Shown: positions 52,347 through 61,804, numbered from the stretch's first letter. The stretch: DNA of 64,000 bases from Sphaerisporangium dianthi (GCF_042654065.1 NZ_JBHSFP010000008.1:242684-306683); one strand, 5' to 3'. The notes: generated by a model not told the origin, from the letters alone. Numbers and translations: made by a program.

Positions 52347-52454
52347 GAATTCATCGTTGGGTGTAGCGGTTATCTCTGTGTCTCCACTCCTTCACTGACG
52401 GGCCTCGTGTTCACCGGGCCCTTCGGTGCTGACTGAACGTGGCTCGTGCGTGCG

Positions 52455-53477
52455 TCATGGTCCGGGCGTGCTCTTCGGTGGCGCGGTGGAGCCGCGGATC
52501 ACCAGGCTGGTCGGAAGCCGTATGCGGCGGCGGCCTTCCCACTCGCCGCTCACCAGCGACTTCAGCAGGTGCGCGGCCTCGTACCCGAGCCGGTACATCG
52601 ACTGGTCCACCGTCGTCAGCCCCGGCTCGGCCAGCGCCGACTCCGGGATGTTGTCGAATCCGGCCACCGACAGGTCGCCGGGTACGCTGAGCCCGAGATC
52701 CTTCGCGACCTCCAGAACCTTCAGCGCCATCCCGTCGCTCGCGGCGAAGACCGCCGTCGGAGGGTCCGGCCTGTCCAGCAACGCGTGTGCCAGCGGGCCC
52801 GCGGAATCGGGATTGAAGTCTCCTCTGCCGATCAACGCCAGGTCGACCGGGACGCCGGCTTCGGCGAGCGCCCTGCGGTACCCCTCCTCGCGTGACCACG
52901 CGGCCTCCAGGCTGGAACGGCCCGCGATGAATCCGATGCGCCGGTGACCGAGGGCGAGGAGATGCTCGACCACCGAGATCGCACCCGTGAGGTTATCGGC
53001 CGTCACCGACGGCACCGTCGAGCCCCGTACCGGATCGATGACCACGACCGGGGTGCTGCTGCGCACCTCGCCCCAGGGCGTCACCACGATGCACCCGTCC
53101 GTGAGCGTGCCCGACAGCCGGGTCAGATGCCGCTGTTCCCAGCCCTCCGAATACGTTCCATAGAGGTCGCTGTTGGTGTAGATGATCAGATCGAAGCCCG
53201 ACCTGCTCAACGCCTGCATCACACCCTTCAGCACCTCAGCCGTATAAGACTGAAAGCTGTGGGTAACTAGGCCGAGGACATTGGTGCGGCTGCGCCGAAG
53301 GCTTGTCGCCACCAGACTCGACTCATAGCCGAGTCGCTCGATGGCCGAACGCACCTGTGCGATGGTGCTGGCACTTACGCCGTAACGCCCGTTGACCACT
53401 CGCGAAACGGTCGCAGTGGAGACGCCCGCCGCTCGCGCGACATCATTCATCGTCACCGGCGCACCGACCTCGGCCAT
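52455..53477 (-). CDS. LacI-family transcriptional regulator
   Basis: 340 residues from ATG 53477 (ggagaggg site); the longer in-frame start at 53552 would place the operators inside the gene. Helix-turn-helix VTMNDVARAAGVSTATVSRV and a sensor core with SVVEHLLALGHRRIGFIAG. It sits just upstream of the esterase and importer genes in the same direction and likely controls them. Two palindromes in its own leader suggest autoregulation. Confidence 0.92.
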   Translation of the reverse strand: MAEVGAPVTMNDVARAAGVSTATVSRVVNGRYGVSASTIAQVRSAIERLGYESSLVATSLRRSRTNVLGLVTHSFQSYTAEVLKGVMQALSRSGFDLIIYTNSDLYGTYSEGWEQRHLTRLSGTLTDGCIVVTPWGEVRSSTPVVVIDPVRGSTVPSVTADNLTGAISVVEHLLALGHRRIGFIAGRSSLEAAWSREEGYRRALAEAGVPVDLALIGRGDFNPDSAGPLAHALLDRPDPPTAVFAASDGMALKVLEVAKDLGLSVPGDLSVAGFDNIPESALAEPGLTTVDQSMYRLGYEAAHLLKSLVSGEWEGRRRIRLPTSLVIRGSTAPPKSTPGP

Positions 53478-53494
53478 ACGGCCCTCTCCATTGC

Positions 53495-53541
53495 AAACGT
53501 TATCGATTACGTTTCCGGCGCTTAACGTAACTGAGAACGTT
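53495..53541. promoter_or_regulatory. Paired LacI-type operators (AACGT...ACGTT)
   Basis: Site A (53495-53514) has AAACGT and ACGTTT arms around tatcgatt. Site B has AACGT (53524-53528) and ACGTT (53537-53541). Both lie just upstream of the LacI start. Confidence 0.5.
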
Positions 53542-53677
53542 TGCGCACACAAGACCTTTTTTGACCTTCCGGACAGGCCCTAAAGGACATGTCCGGATCG
53601 CCCGGTCGCCGGGATAGGGAGGCCGGCGACGCGGGACGAAACCGGCGGCGCCGCTGGGTGGTCCGGGGGGCCGCGTC

Positions 53678-54454
53678 TCAGCGCGCCGGTGGCGCCGGCG
53701 AGGACTCGGGTGTGTAGCCGAGCTCCTGCGAGATCAGTGCCGAGGTCTCCAGCAGGAGTGGAAGCTTCTCCTTCAGCTGGTCCAAGCCGGCGATCACCTC
53801 GATCGCGGTGAGGGAGACGGCCGCGATGACCTGTCCGCGCGAATCCCTGATCGGCGCGGCGACGCACATGACATAGGCGTCGTGCTCGCCGTCGTCGATG
53901 GCCCAGCCACGCTCGGCGACGCGGGCGAGTTCGACGTCGAGGGAGTCGCGGTCGATGAAGGTCGTGCCGGTGTACCGCTCGAAGGTGACGTGCGAGAGCA
54001 GGCGATCGCGTTCCTCCCGGGAGATGTGGGCGAGGATCACCTTGCCCACGGCGCTCGCGTAGATCGAGACGGCCCGGCCGATCCGTGACGGCAGCTTCAC
54101 CGCGTCGAACGCGGGGCTGTCCACCTTGTCGACGTAGATGATCTCGTCACCGGTCAACTGCGCCAGGTGAACGGTATGGCCCGTCTGCCGCTGGAGCGCA
54201 CGCAGGTGCGCGGACGCGAACTGGCGGAGGTCCATCGAGCCGAGCGCGAGTTCCGACAGTTCTATGAGCCCGCTGCCGAACACGTATGTCCCCGCCCCCG
54301 TCTTGCGCACGAATCGCGCGGCCTCCAGCGTCTGGAGGATCCGGAGGGCCGTGGACTTGTGGACGCCGAGCACGTCCGAGGCCTCCGACAGTGTCAGCGG
54401 GTGCTCCGCCGCCAAGCGGATCAGGTTGATCGCACGCTGGATCGATTGCGCCAC
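53678..54454 (-). CDS. IclR-family transcriptional regulator
   Basis: 258 residues from GTG 54454 (ggagg site). N-terminal winged helix (LTLSEASDVLGVHKSTALRI) and a C-terminal IclR effector domain (GRAVSIYASAVGKVILAHIS, GWAIDDGEHDAYVMCVAAPI). It is divergent from the 54601-60099 operon and probably its local regulator, responding to a sugar acid or its keto derivative. Confidence 0.93.
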   Translation of the reverse strand: MAQSIQRAINLIRLAAEHPLTLSEASDVLGVHKSTALRILQTLEAARFVRKTGAGTYVFGSGLIELSELALGSMDLRQFASAHLRALQRQTGHTVHLAQLTGDEIIYVDKVDSPAFDAVKLPSRIGRAVSIYASAVGKVILAHISREERDRLLSHVTFERYTGTTFIDRDSLDVELARVAERGWAIDDGEHDAYVMCVAAPIRDSRGQVIAAVSLTAIEVIAGLDQLKEKLPLLLETSALISQELGYTPESSPAPPAR

Positions 54455-54473
54455 TTACCATCCTCCTTGCGTT

Positions 54474-54556
54474 GCGTAGTTTGCAATGTAGCTCATGACA
54501 TGCGCAACTGTCACTTGACTTCGTTGCACATGTCGCTACGATCGTTGCAAATCCGA
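54474..54556. promoter_or_regulatory. IclR-type operator region and promoter of the sugar-acid operon
   Basis: Repeated TTGC/GCAA elements (TTGCGTAGTTTGCAA near 54471-54485, CGTTGCACA near 54522, CGTTGCAAAT near 54543). A promoter TTGACT (54515-54520), 16 bases, TACGAT (54537-54542) is embedded among them, facing the binding-protein gene. Confidence 0.5.
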
Positions 54557-54600
54557 CCACGGTTTCGGTGAAGTAACCGGTTATTACTCTGGAGTAACAA

Positions 54601-55860
54601 ATGAGGCTGCATCGCGTTCGCCGCAGTATGGTCGCGGCGGCCGGCGTCACATCTATGGCCGTCGCCCTTCTGACCGGATGCGGTTCCGACGGAGGATCCG
54701 AGGGTGGATCCGGAGGCGGCGTGGCCAAGCTGACGTTCGCCGCCTCGACCCTCGGCGACCCGGGCCGCGGGCCCTCGCTCACGAAGTGGCTCGAGGAGTT
54801 CAACAAGAGCCAGAACAAGGTGCAGGTCTCAGCCGCGGCGGTGCCGTACCCGACCTTCGGCCAGACCATCCTGACCCAGATGGGCAGCGGAAAAGGGCCC
54901 GACCTGATCCGCTTCGACATGCCGGAGTTCGAGTCCGCCTCGGACGCCGGCCTCATCGCACCGCTCAACGACCTGATCGACGTCAGCAAGTACGACCTGC
55001 TCAAGCAGCCGGACCAGTTCATGGTCCACAACGGCGAGCGTCACGGGATCATCTTCGAGGCGTCGAACTACGCGATGTTCTACAACGCCGACCTGATCCC
55101 GAAGCCCCCGGCGAGCTACGAGGAGTTCGTCGACACCGCGAAGTCGCTGACCAAGGGCGACACCTACGGCCTGGCGTTCCGTCAGACGGAGGCCGAGGAA
55201 GCCGGTGTGTGGCAGGACATCTTCAACTACGTCTACGGATTCGGCGGCGCGTGGTCGGACGGCAAGAAGCTGACGATCAACTCGCCCGAGAACCTCAAGG
55301 GCCTGCAGGCGTACAAGGACCTGTACGACGCCAAGGTGATCCCGCGTGGCGCGGACGCGGCGACGTTCCGCCGCATGTTCGCCGAGGGCAAGGTGGGCAT
55401 GGAGCTCAACAACGGCGGCTACGTGACGGCGACCCGCGGTCAGAACGCCAAGCTGAACTTCAACGTCGCCCCCATCCCGTTCCCGGTCCGCAAGCAGGGC
55501 GCGATCCTCGCGCCCATCGTCATCAACGAGGCGAGCCCGGCGAAGGAGGCGGCGGCCACCTTCATCAAGTGGGCGCTCGAGCCGAACAACCAGGTCAAGC
55601 TGCAGGAGATCCTCGGCGCCAGCAGTGTGGCGACGGTCACCGAACGAAGCCCTGAGCAGCTCGAGAAGACGCCCTTCCTCACCGTCTTCGACGGCCTCAC
55701 CGAGACGAGCCTGCCGCAGATCGTGCAGGGGTTCGAGGCGAAGACGCCGGACATCCGCAAGGTCGTCGTGCAGAACGTCGTCGCGGCGCTCCAGGGCACG
55801 GTCGACCTCAAGACCGCGCTGGACCGCGCCCAGCAGCAGGCGTCCCAGTTGGCCGGCTGA
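54601..55860 (+). CDS. ABC substrate-binding lipoprotein of a sugar-acid operon
   Basis: 419 residues with ribosome site ggag, signal and lipobox LLTGC. Family-1 binding protein (LTFAASTLGDPGRGPSLTKW). First of five genes: two permeases, an enolase-superfamily dehydratase and an FAH-family enzyme follow. The catabolic genes suggest the ligand is an aldonate, uronate or related sugar acid rather than a neutral sugar. Confidence 0.9.
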   Translation: MRLHRVRRSMVAAAGVTSMAVALLTGCGSDGGSEGGSGGGVAKLTFAASTLGDPGRGPSLTKWLEEFNKSQNKVQVSAAAVPYPTFGQTILTQMGSGKGPDLIRFDMPEFESASDAGLIAPLNDLIDVSKYDLLKQPDQFMVHNGERHGIIFEASNYAMFYNADLIPKPPASYEEFVDTAKSLTKGDTYGLAFRQTEAEEAGVWQDIFNYVYGFGGAWSDGKKLTINSPENLKGLQAYKDLYDAKVIPRGADAATFRRMFAEGKVGMELNNGGYVTATRGQNAKLNFNVAPIPFPVRKQGAILAPIVINEASPAKEAAATFIKWALEPNNQVKLQEILGASSVATVTERSPEQLEKTPFLTVFDGLTETSLPQIVQGFEAKTPDIRKVVVQNVVAALQGTVDLKTALDRAQQQASQLAG

Positions 55861-55926
55861 CCGGACGATGCCGCCGTCGAGACCCTCCCGCCGGCGGCGT
55901 CCCCTATTTTCGAAGGACCGAACTCG

Positions 55927-56871
55927 ATGACCGTGCTGGAAGAGCAGCAGATCACAGGGCCTCGATCCGGGACCCGGCGTCGAGGCAGCCCGCTCGGAAG
56001 CAAGTGGACGCCCTACTTCTTCCTGGCCCCCGCAGCCCTCTTCATCCTGGTGTTCCAGGTCGTTCCGCTGGCGCAGGAGATCTTCCTGAGCTTCACGCGA
56101 ACCTCGCTGCTGAACCCCACACGCAGCACCTGGGTGGGATTCGACAACTTCACCCGCATCTTCGGCGACGAGGACTTCCGCCGTACCCTCCTCATCACCC
56201 TCATCTACGTCGTCGTCTGTGTCGTCGTCGCGGTGGGGGCCGGACTCGCGGTCGCCCTGCTCCTCAACAAGGGCTTCCGCGGCCGGGGGCTGGCGCGGGC
56301 GTTCGTGACCATTCCCTGGGCGGCGCCCGGCATCGCGGTCGCGCTCATCGCGATATGGATGCTCAACCCCGACTACGGGATCGTGAACCGATTCCTGGAC
56401 GCGGTCGGCCTCGGCGTCCCCGGCGGCGCCATTCTCGACAGCCCCCGGTACGCCCTGCCGGCGGTCCTCGCGACGACCATCTGGCAGCTGTTCCCGTTCA
56501 CCTCGGTCGTGCTGCTGTCCGCGCTGCAGTCCGTCCCCCCGCACCTCACCGAGGCCGCGACGATGGACGGCGCGGGCAGGTGGTGGACCTTCCGCGCCGT
56601 CACCTGGCAGGCCATCAAGCCGACCGTCGGCCTGCTCGCCCTCCTCATGACCATCTGGTCCCTGCGGCGATTCGAGCTCATCTGGCTCATGACGAAGGGG
56701 GGACCGGTCGGCGCGACCCAGACGCTGGTCATCGAGCTCTACTCGCAGGCCTTCGACTCGAAGCAACTCGGCTCGGCGGCGGCGGTCGGCATGGTCGGCG
56801 TCGTCATCTCGCTCATCGTCATCGCCGGCAGCCGGTTCGTCGCCCGTGCCGCCGAGAGGGAGGCCCGCTGA
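55927..56871 (+). CDS. ABC permease, MalF-type
   Basis: 314 residues, about six transmembrane helices (FFLAPAALFILVFQVVPLAQ) and EAA loop TEAATMDGAGRWWTFRAVTW. Its stop overlaps the next start (TGATG). Part of the IclR-linked importer. Confidence 0.93.
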   Translation: MTVLEEQQITGPRSGTRRRGSPLGSKWTPYFFLAPAALFILVFQVVPLAQEIFLSFTRTSLLNPTRSTWVGFDNFTRIFGDEDFRRTLLITLIYVVVCVVVAVGAGLAVALLLNKGFRGRGLARAFVTIPWAAPGIAVALIAIWMLNPDYGIVNRFLDAVGLGVPGGAILDSPRYALPAVLATTIWQLFPFTSVVLLSALQSVPPHLTEAATMDGAGRWWTFRAVTWQAIKPTVGLLALLMTIWSLRRFELIWLMTKGGPVGATQTLVIELYSQAFDSKQLGSAAAVGMVGVVISLIVIAGSRFVARAAEREAR

Positions 56872-57701
56872 TGAGACTGCCCCGCATGGGCCTGACCCTG
56901 AGGATCCTCGCCGTCCTCGTCGTGCTGGGGGTCGCGGTCTTCCCGCTGTACTGGATGATCGTCACCGCGCTGTCGAGCAACTCGGACCTTTTCGCACAGA
57001 AGGCCCGGCTCGTCCCCGACTTCTCGCAGTTCGGGGTCTTCATCGACGCGCTGGCCGAAGGCAAGGCGACGACCTGGCTGCGCAACAGCCTGATGATCGC
57101 CGTCGGCACGACGGTGCTCTCGATCGGCCTCGGCATCCCGCTCGGCTACGCCCTCTCGAGGTTCTCGTTCGGCGGAAAGGTCGTCGTGACCGTCGTACTG
57201 CTGTTCACGCAGATGCTTCCCGAGGCCCTCATGGTCGTCCCGCTCTTCGCGCTCTTCCGGCGATTCGACCTCCTCGACTCCCTCGGCGGCCTCATCCTGG
57301 TCAACTCCGCCTTCGTCCTGCCGATCGTCGCCCTCATCCTCAAGGGCGCGATCGACGGCCTGCCCCGCGAACTGGAGGAGTCCGCGCGGGTCGACGGAGC
57401 GCGACCGCTCACCGTGCTGACCCGCATCAACGTGCCGCTGATCGCTCCGTCGCTCGCCGCCACCGCGGTCATCGCCTTCTTCCACGCCTGGAACGAGTAC
57501 GTGTTCGCCGTGACGTTCATCTTCACCCCGGAGAAGCAGCCGGCATCGGTCGGCATCGCGAACTTCATCGGCGAACTCGGCACGCCGATCCAGACGGTCA
57601 TGGCGGTCGCCTTCATGTTCACGTTGCCCGCCGTCGTCTTCTATCTGTTCGCGCAGAAGCACGTGGTGGCCGGCATGACCGCCGGCGCCGTGAAGGGCTG
57701 A
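56871..57701 (+). CDS. ABC permease, MalG-type
   Basis: 276 residues from ATG 56871. About six transmembrane helices, EAA loop LEESARVDGARPLTVLTRIN, C-terminus VVAGMTAGAVKG. Pairs with the preceding permease; no ATPase gene follows. Confidence 0.93.
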   Translation: MRLPRMGLTLRILAVLVVLGVAVFPLYWMIVTALSSNSDLFAQKARLVPDFSQFGVFIDALAEGKATTWLRNSLMIAVGTTVLSIGLGIPLGYALSRFSFGGKVVVTVVLLFTQMLPEALMVVPLFALFRRFDLLDSLGGLILVNSAFVLPIVALILKGAIDGLPRELEESARVDGARPLTVLTRINVPLIAPSLAATAVIAFFHAWNEYVFAVTFIFTPEKQPASVGIANFIGELGTPIQTVMAVAFMFTLPAVVFYLFAQKHVVAGMTAGAVKG

Positions 57702-57709
57702 ACCGGAAT

Positions 57710-58891
57710 ATGAAGATCACCTCGGTCGACACCCTCGTCGTCGACTTCTACCGCACCAACCTGGTGATCGTCCGCGTCTCGACGGACGAAGGAATCGTCG
57801 GACTCGGCGAAGCGACGCTGGAGGGCAAGGAACGCGCCGTCCAAGGCGCCATCGCCGAACTGGCCGAAGCCGTGACCGGGATGGACCCCACCCGCATATC
57901 CGGCATCCTGTACGAGCTGGCGAGAGACTGGTACTGGCGAGGCGGCCCGGTCGTCATGACCGCGCTGAGTTCGCTTGAGATGGCGCTGTGGGACATCTCG
58001 GCACGAGAGCTCGGCGTCCCGGTCTCGCGGCTGCTCGGCGGCGCCACCCGCGACCGGGTGCGCGCCTACGCCAACGGCTGGTTCTCGGGGGCCGTCACGG
58101 CCGAGGACTACGCGGCCGCCGCGAGAAGGACCGTCGACAGCGGCTTTCGCGGTCTGAAGTGGGACCCCTTCGAGAACTACGACCTCACGATCACCACGCG
58201 GCAGCTGGACCGCGTGCTCGCGCAGATCGACGCCGTCCGCTCCGCCGTCGGGCGCGACATCGAGCTGTTCATCGAGGGCCACGGCCGGTTCGACGTCAAC
58301 CACGCCGTCAAGGTCGCGCGGGAGATCGCGCAGTTCGACCCGGTGTGGTTCGAGGAACCGTGCCCGCCGGACAACCTCGACGCCCTCGTCGACATCCGCA
58401 GGGCGTCGCCGGTGCCGATCGCCGCCGGGGAACGGTGGTTCGGACGGCAGGGTTTCGCGCCGGCGCTCGCCCGGCAGGCGGTCGACTTCGTCCAGCCCGA
58501 TGTGACGCACGCCGGCGGCATCGCCGAACTGGCCTTCATCTCGACGCTCGCCGCGACCGGCTACGTCGGCTTCGCGCCGCACAATCCCAGCGGGCCGCTG
58601 AGCACCGCGGCGACGCTGCAGCTCGGGGCCGCCCTGCCCAACTTCCGATACCTGGAGATCATGGCGACCGACGTCCCATGGCGCCCGGAGATCACCAGCG
58701 AAAGACTCGTGCTGACCGAGGAGGGCGACGTCATCATCCCGACGGGGCCCGGTCTCGGCATCGACCTCGACCTCGAGGCGATCGCGCGGCATCCCTTCAC
58801 CCCCCACCCCCTGCGCCTGTTCCAGGACGCCGTCTTCGACATCCGGCCCGGGAACGAGCGGTCCTTCTTCAATCTGGGAGACGGCAAATGA
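57710..58891 (+). CDS. Enolase-superfamily sugar-acid dehydratase (mandelate racemase/galactonate dehydratase-like)
   Basis: 393 residues. The capping domain starts MKITSVDTLVVDFYRTNLVI; the barrel has FRGLKWDPF, metal ligands in LFIEGHGRF, FEEPCPPDN and AAGERWFG, and the catalytic His in FAPHNPSGP. This is the pattern of sugar-acid dehydratases that form 2-keto-3-deoxy acids. The usual first metal Asp reads Glu. It sits between importer and FAH-family genes, with a 4-base overlap to the latter. Exact substrate unknown. Confidence 0.88.
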   Translation: MKITSVDTLVVDFYRTNLVIVRVSTDEGIVGLGEATLEGKERAVQGAIAELAEAVTGMDPTRISGILYELARDWYWRGGPVVMTALSSLEMALWDISARELGVPVSRLLGGATRDRVRAYANGWFSGAVTAEDYAAAARRTVDSGFRGLKWDPFENYDLTITTRQLDRVLAQIDAVRSAVGRDIELFIEGHGRFDVNHAVKVAREIAQFDPVWFEEPCPPDNLDALVDIRRASPVPIAAGERWFGRQGFAPALARQAVDFVQPDVTHAGGIAELAFISTLAATGYVGFAPHNPSGPLSTAATLQLGAALPNFRYLEIMATDVPWRPEITSERLVLTEEGDVIIPTGPGLGIDLDLEAIARHPFTPHPLRLFQDAVFDIRPGNERSFFNLGDGK

Positions 58892-60099
58892 TCCAGCCAC
58901 CGCCCGATGAGCTCGCCGCCGAGGCCGGCTGGTACGGGACGGCCGCCGACGCTCTGCCGGACGACGCCGCGGACGGTGTCCTGATCGGCCGCGTCTGGGA
59001 TCCCCTCGTCGAAGGGCCGTCACCCGTGGTCGTCCGCGACGGGGAGGTCTTCGACATCAGCGCGGATTTCCCGACGGTCCGCGACATCTGCGAACTGCCC
59101 GAACCCGCCGCCGTGGTCTCCGGTCTCGACGGCCGGCATGTCGGCGGCTTAGGGGACGTGCTGGCCAACACCGGCGCCGCGGACCGGGACCGTACCCGGC
59201 CCTGGCTGCTCGCACCGGTCGACCTTCAGGCGCTCAAGGCCGCGGGGGTGACCTTCGCCGTCTCGATGATCGAGCGCGTCATCGAGGAGCGGGCCGGCGG
59301 CGACATGGCGCTCGCGGCGGACATCCGCCGGCGGATGCTCGCGGGCGTCGGCGCCGACCTTCACGAGCTGTCGCCGGGTTCGAAGGAGGCGGCGCGGCTG
59401 AAGAGCCTGCTCGTCGCCGAGGGCGTCTGGAGCCAGTACCTGGAGGTCGGGATCGGCCCGGACGCCGAGATCTTCACCAAGGGCCAGATCCTCTCCGCCA
59501 TGGGAACCGCGGTGCCCGTCGGCGTGCTCGCCGCCTCGACCTGGAACAACCCCGAGCCCGAGGTGGCGCTCATCGTCCAGTCGAGCGGCCGGATCGTGGG
59601 GGCGACGCTCGCCAACGACGTGAACCTCCGGGATGTCGAGGGCCGATCGGCGCTCCTGCTGCCGATGGCGAAGGACAACAACGCGTCGTGCGCGCTCGGC
59701 CCCCTCATCCGGCTCTTCGACGAGCGGTTCGACCTGGAACGGGTGCGCGGCCTCGCGGTGCGCCTGGACATCCAGGGCGTGGACGGCTTCCGCCTCGAGG
59801 CGGTCTCGGAGATGGCGCGGATATCACGCGATCCGGAGGAGCTGGTGCGGCAACTGATCGGCTCGCACCATCAGTATCCCGACGGCGCGGTCCTCATGCT
59901 CGGCACGATGTTCGCGCCCATCCAGGACCGCGACCACCCCGGCGAGGGGTTCACCCACAAGACCGGCGACGTCGTGAGGATCGGTTCCCCCGCGCTCGGC
60001 ACCCTGGTCAACCGCGTCCAGCACGCCGAGGACTGCGCACCCTGGGACTTCGGAGTCCGCGACCTCATGGCAAACCTCACGAAGAGGGGACTGCTGTGA
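58888..60099 (+). CDS. Fumarylacetoacetate hydrolase-family protein
   Basis: 403 residues from ATG 58888. The FAH fold core is in the C-terminal two thirds: WNNPEPEVALIVQSSGRIVG, LANDVNLRDVEGRS, AKDNNASCALGP and FAPIQDRD. The N-terminal 100 residues are a shorter, less conserved domain. FAH-like enzymes linked to sugar-acid dehydratases hydrolyse or dehydrate keto-deoxy or diketo acids. It should follow the dehydratase in the same route. Its 3' end overlaps the convergent methyltransferase by 23 bases. Confidence 0.85.
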   Translation: MIQPPPDELAAEAGWYGTAADALPDDAADGVLIGRVWDPLVEGPSPVVVRDGEVFDISADFPTVRDICELPEPAAVVSGLDGRHVGGLGDVLANTGAADRDRTRPWLLAPVDLQALKAAGVTFAVSMIERVIEERAGGDMALAADIRRRMLAGVGADLHELSPGSKEAARLKSLLVAEGVWSQYLEVGIGPDAEIFTKGQILSAMGTAVPVGVLAASTWNNPEPEVALIVQSSGRIVGATLANDVNLRDVEGRSALLLPMAKDNNASCALGPLIRLFDERFDLERVRGLAVRLDIQGVDGFRLEAVSEMARISRDPEELVRQLIGSHHQYPDGAVLMLGTMFAPIQDRDHPGEGFTHKTGDVVRIGSPALGTLVNRVQHAEDCAPWDFGVRDLMANLTKRGLL

Positions 60100-61009
60100 G
60101 ACTCTCGATCCGCACCTGACCGAGTGCCGGCGGGGGCTCGGCCGGACGGCGTCCCCAGGCCGAGATCAGCGGCGCCAGAGTCAGGTCGAGTTCGCCCGCG
60201 TGGACGGCGGCCAAATGCGCGTCGATCTCGGCGTCGTCGGCCAGGCCGGCCGCGAGCAGCTCGCCGCGCACGTGCCGGATGGTCGCCGCCTCCAGCCGGT
60301 CGCAGGCCGGCCCGCCGACCGGGAAAGAGCCCGCCGCGGCGACATCCACCAAGCCCGCCTCACGCAACGCCCGCGGCAGTGTCCGGCCGTAGCGCAGGTC
60401 CGCGCCGCGGCGCGCCAGCAGCTCCCGGACCGCGTCGCGCAGCCGGTTGGCCCGCCGCTGCGCCGGGCCGCCGTCGTCCAGACATGCCAGTGGCTGCAGA
60501 GCGGTGTCGGCGTCCTCGACCAGCAGCCGGCCGCCGGGCCGCAGCGCCGCCGCCATCGTGGCCAGCGCCCGGGCCCGGTCGGGTACGTGGACCAGCACGA
60601 GCCGGGCGTGCACCAGGTCGAACGTCCCCGGCTCCGGGGGCGGATCAGCGGCGACGTCGTGCCGGCGCACCTCGTACCCGGCGCCCGCCTCCAGCCACGA
60701 CGGGTCGATGTCGGTGGCCAGCACGTACCCGGCCGGACCGACGGCCGCCGCGAGCGCCTCCGGGATGCTGCGGCCACCGGCCCCCACCTCCCAGCAGCGC
60801 GAGCCGGCCCCGACCCCCAGTCGGTCGAAGTGCCCCCGCGTCACACCGTCGAACAGTTCGGCCAGCCAGACGAATCGCTCGCCCGCCTCGGCGCGCGCGT
60901 TGTCCAGCAGGTACCCGCGGGCGGGAGCGGGCTCTCCGCCGGGCGCGGTGGTCCCGCCTGTCGGATCCGGTCGGTCACCGACGTGCGGCGGGCGGGGCGA
61001 GGAGGTCAT
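60077..61009 (-). CDS. SAM-dependent methyltransferase
   Basis: 310 residues from ATG 61009 (ggagcg immediately upstream). Class I core with CWEVGAGGRSIPEAL (motif I), VLATDIDPSWLEAG, DLVHARLVLVHVPDRARAL and LRPGGRLLVEDADT. The N-terminal 35 residues are Pro-rich. Substrate not evident. It stands alone, convergent with the FAH gene. Confidence 0.88.
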   Translation of the reverse strand: MTSSPRPPHVGDRPDPTGGTTAPGGEPAPARGYLLDNARAEAGERFVWLAELFDGVTRGHFDRLGVGAGSRCWEVGAGGRSIPEALAAAVGPAGYVLATDIDPSWLEAGAGYEVRRHDVAADPPPEPGTFDLVHARLVLVHVPDRARALATMAAALRPGGRLLVEDADTALQPLACLDDGGPAQRRANRLRDAVRELLARRGADLRYGRTLPRALREAGLVDVAAAGSFPVGGPACDRLEAATIRHVRGELLAAGLADDAEIDAHLAAVHAGELDLTLAPLISAWGRRPAEPPPALGQVRIESLTAVPSS

Positions 61010-61088
61010 CGCTCCATGGTCACCTCCCCACCCCACCAGCGCCACGACAAGGGGAGAGGGATATCTCACACGACCGGGCTCTGCCCGT

Positions 61089-61688
61089 TCAGGCGGCGCC
61101 TGGCTGATCGGGGTCCGCCTCGGTGGCGGCGGCAGGAGGGCGCACCAGCAGGGTGATCGCCTTGACGATGTTCTCTCGCAGCACCTCCGGCGCCGGGCGC
61201 CTGGTGGACGTGCCGAACGGGAACGCGGGTGACCACGACGTGGCCACCGCCATCAGCGTCGTCATGAGGAACTCGGGCGGGAAGGCGGGGTTGATCCGGC
61301 CCTCGCGCTGACCGTCGGCCACCGCCGCGGCCATCTCCTGGAAGGAGACCGCCCGGGATGCCGGCAGTTCGGCGCTCTGTTCCAGGGTCGACCACGCGAG
61401 CAGCCGGATGATCTGCGGGTGTGCCGTGGCGAAGTCGTACACCTTCCCGGCGAAGCCGGGGATGTCGGCCGGCGTGAACGGCATCCGCAGGTTGACGTCC
61501 GCCAGATGGCGTTGGAGCACCGTGGTGAACAGCTTCTCCTTGCTCTCGAAGTAGATGTAGATCAGGTTCTTGTTGCACCCGGCGTTGCGCGCGATGCGAT
61601 CGACGCGCGCGCCGGCGATCCCGTAGGCCGAGAACTCCTCCAGCGCGGCGTCGAGGATCCGTTCGCGCGTCGCTTCCGCCTTGCTCAT
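61089..61688 (-). CDS. TetR-family regulator of the aldo-keto reductase
   Basis: 199 residues from ATG 61688 (ggagg site). Helix-turn-helix (ARVDRIARNAGCNKNLIYIY) of the TetR type and a C-terminal domain of the TetR_C_ AefR-like style. It is divergent from the reductase gene with two matching palindromes in the 116-bp gap, so it probably represses both genes and responds to a reactive carbonyl or xenobiotic. Confidence 0.93.
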   Translation of the reverse strand: MSKAEATRERILDAALEEFSAYGIAGARVDRIARNAGCNKNLIYIYFESKEKLFTTVLQRHLADVNLRMPFTPADIPGFAGKVYDFATAHPQIIRLLAWSTLEQSAELPASRAVSFQEMAAAVADGQREGRINPAFPPEFLMTTLMAVATSWSPAFPFGTSTRRPAPEVLRENIVKAITLLVRPPAAATEADPDQPGAA

Positions 61689-61722
61689 ATGGCTTCCTCC
61701 CTCCGGCGACTGTAGCAGATTG

Positions 61723-61767
61723 ACTAACTGGTTAGTTTTTCCGTAGCCTCTAGCTAACCGGTTAGTC
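61723..61767. promoter_or_regulatory. Two TetR operators (CTAACyGGTTAG)
   Basis: ACTAACTGGTTAGT at 61723-61736 and CTAACCGGTTAG at 61754-61765, the latter perfect. Centres are 30 bases apart, about three helical turns, between divergent starts. Confidence 0.75.
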
Positions 61768-61804
61768 AGCCACAGGGGCGAGCGACCGGAATGGAGGGAA
61801 CGAC

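Noticed and set aside
54829..56766. A 645-codon minus-strand open frame
   Set aside because: Antisense to the binding protein and permease; composition is Arg/Asp/Val-rich low complexity with no ribosome site.
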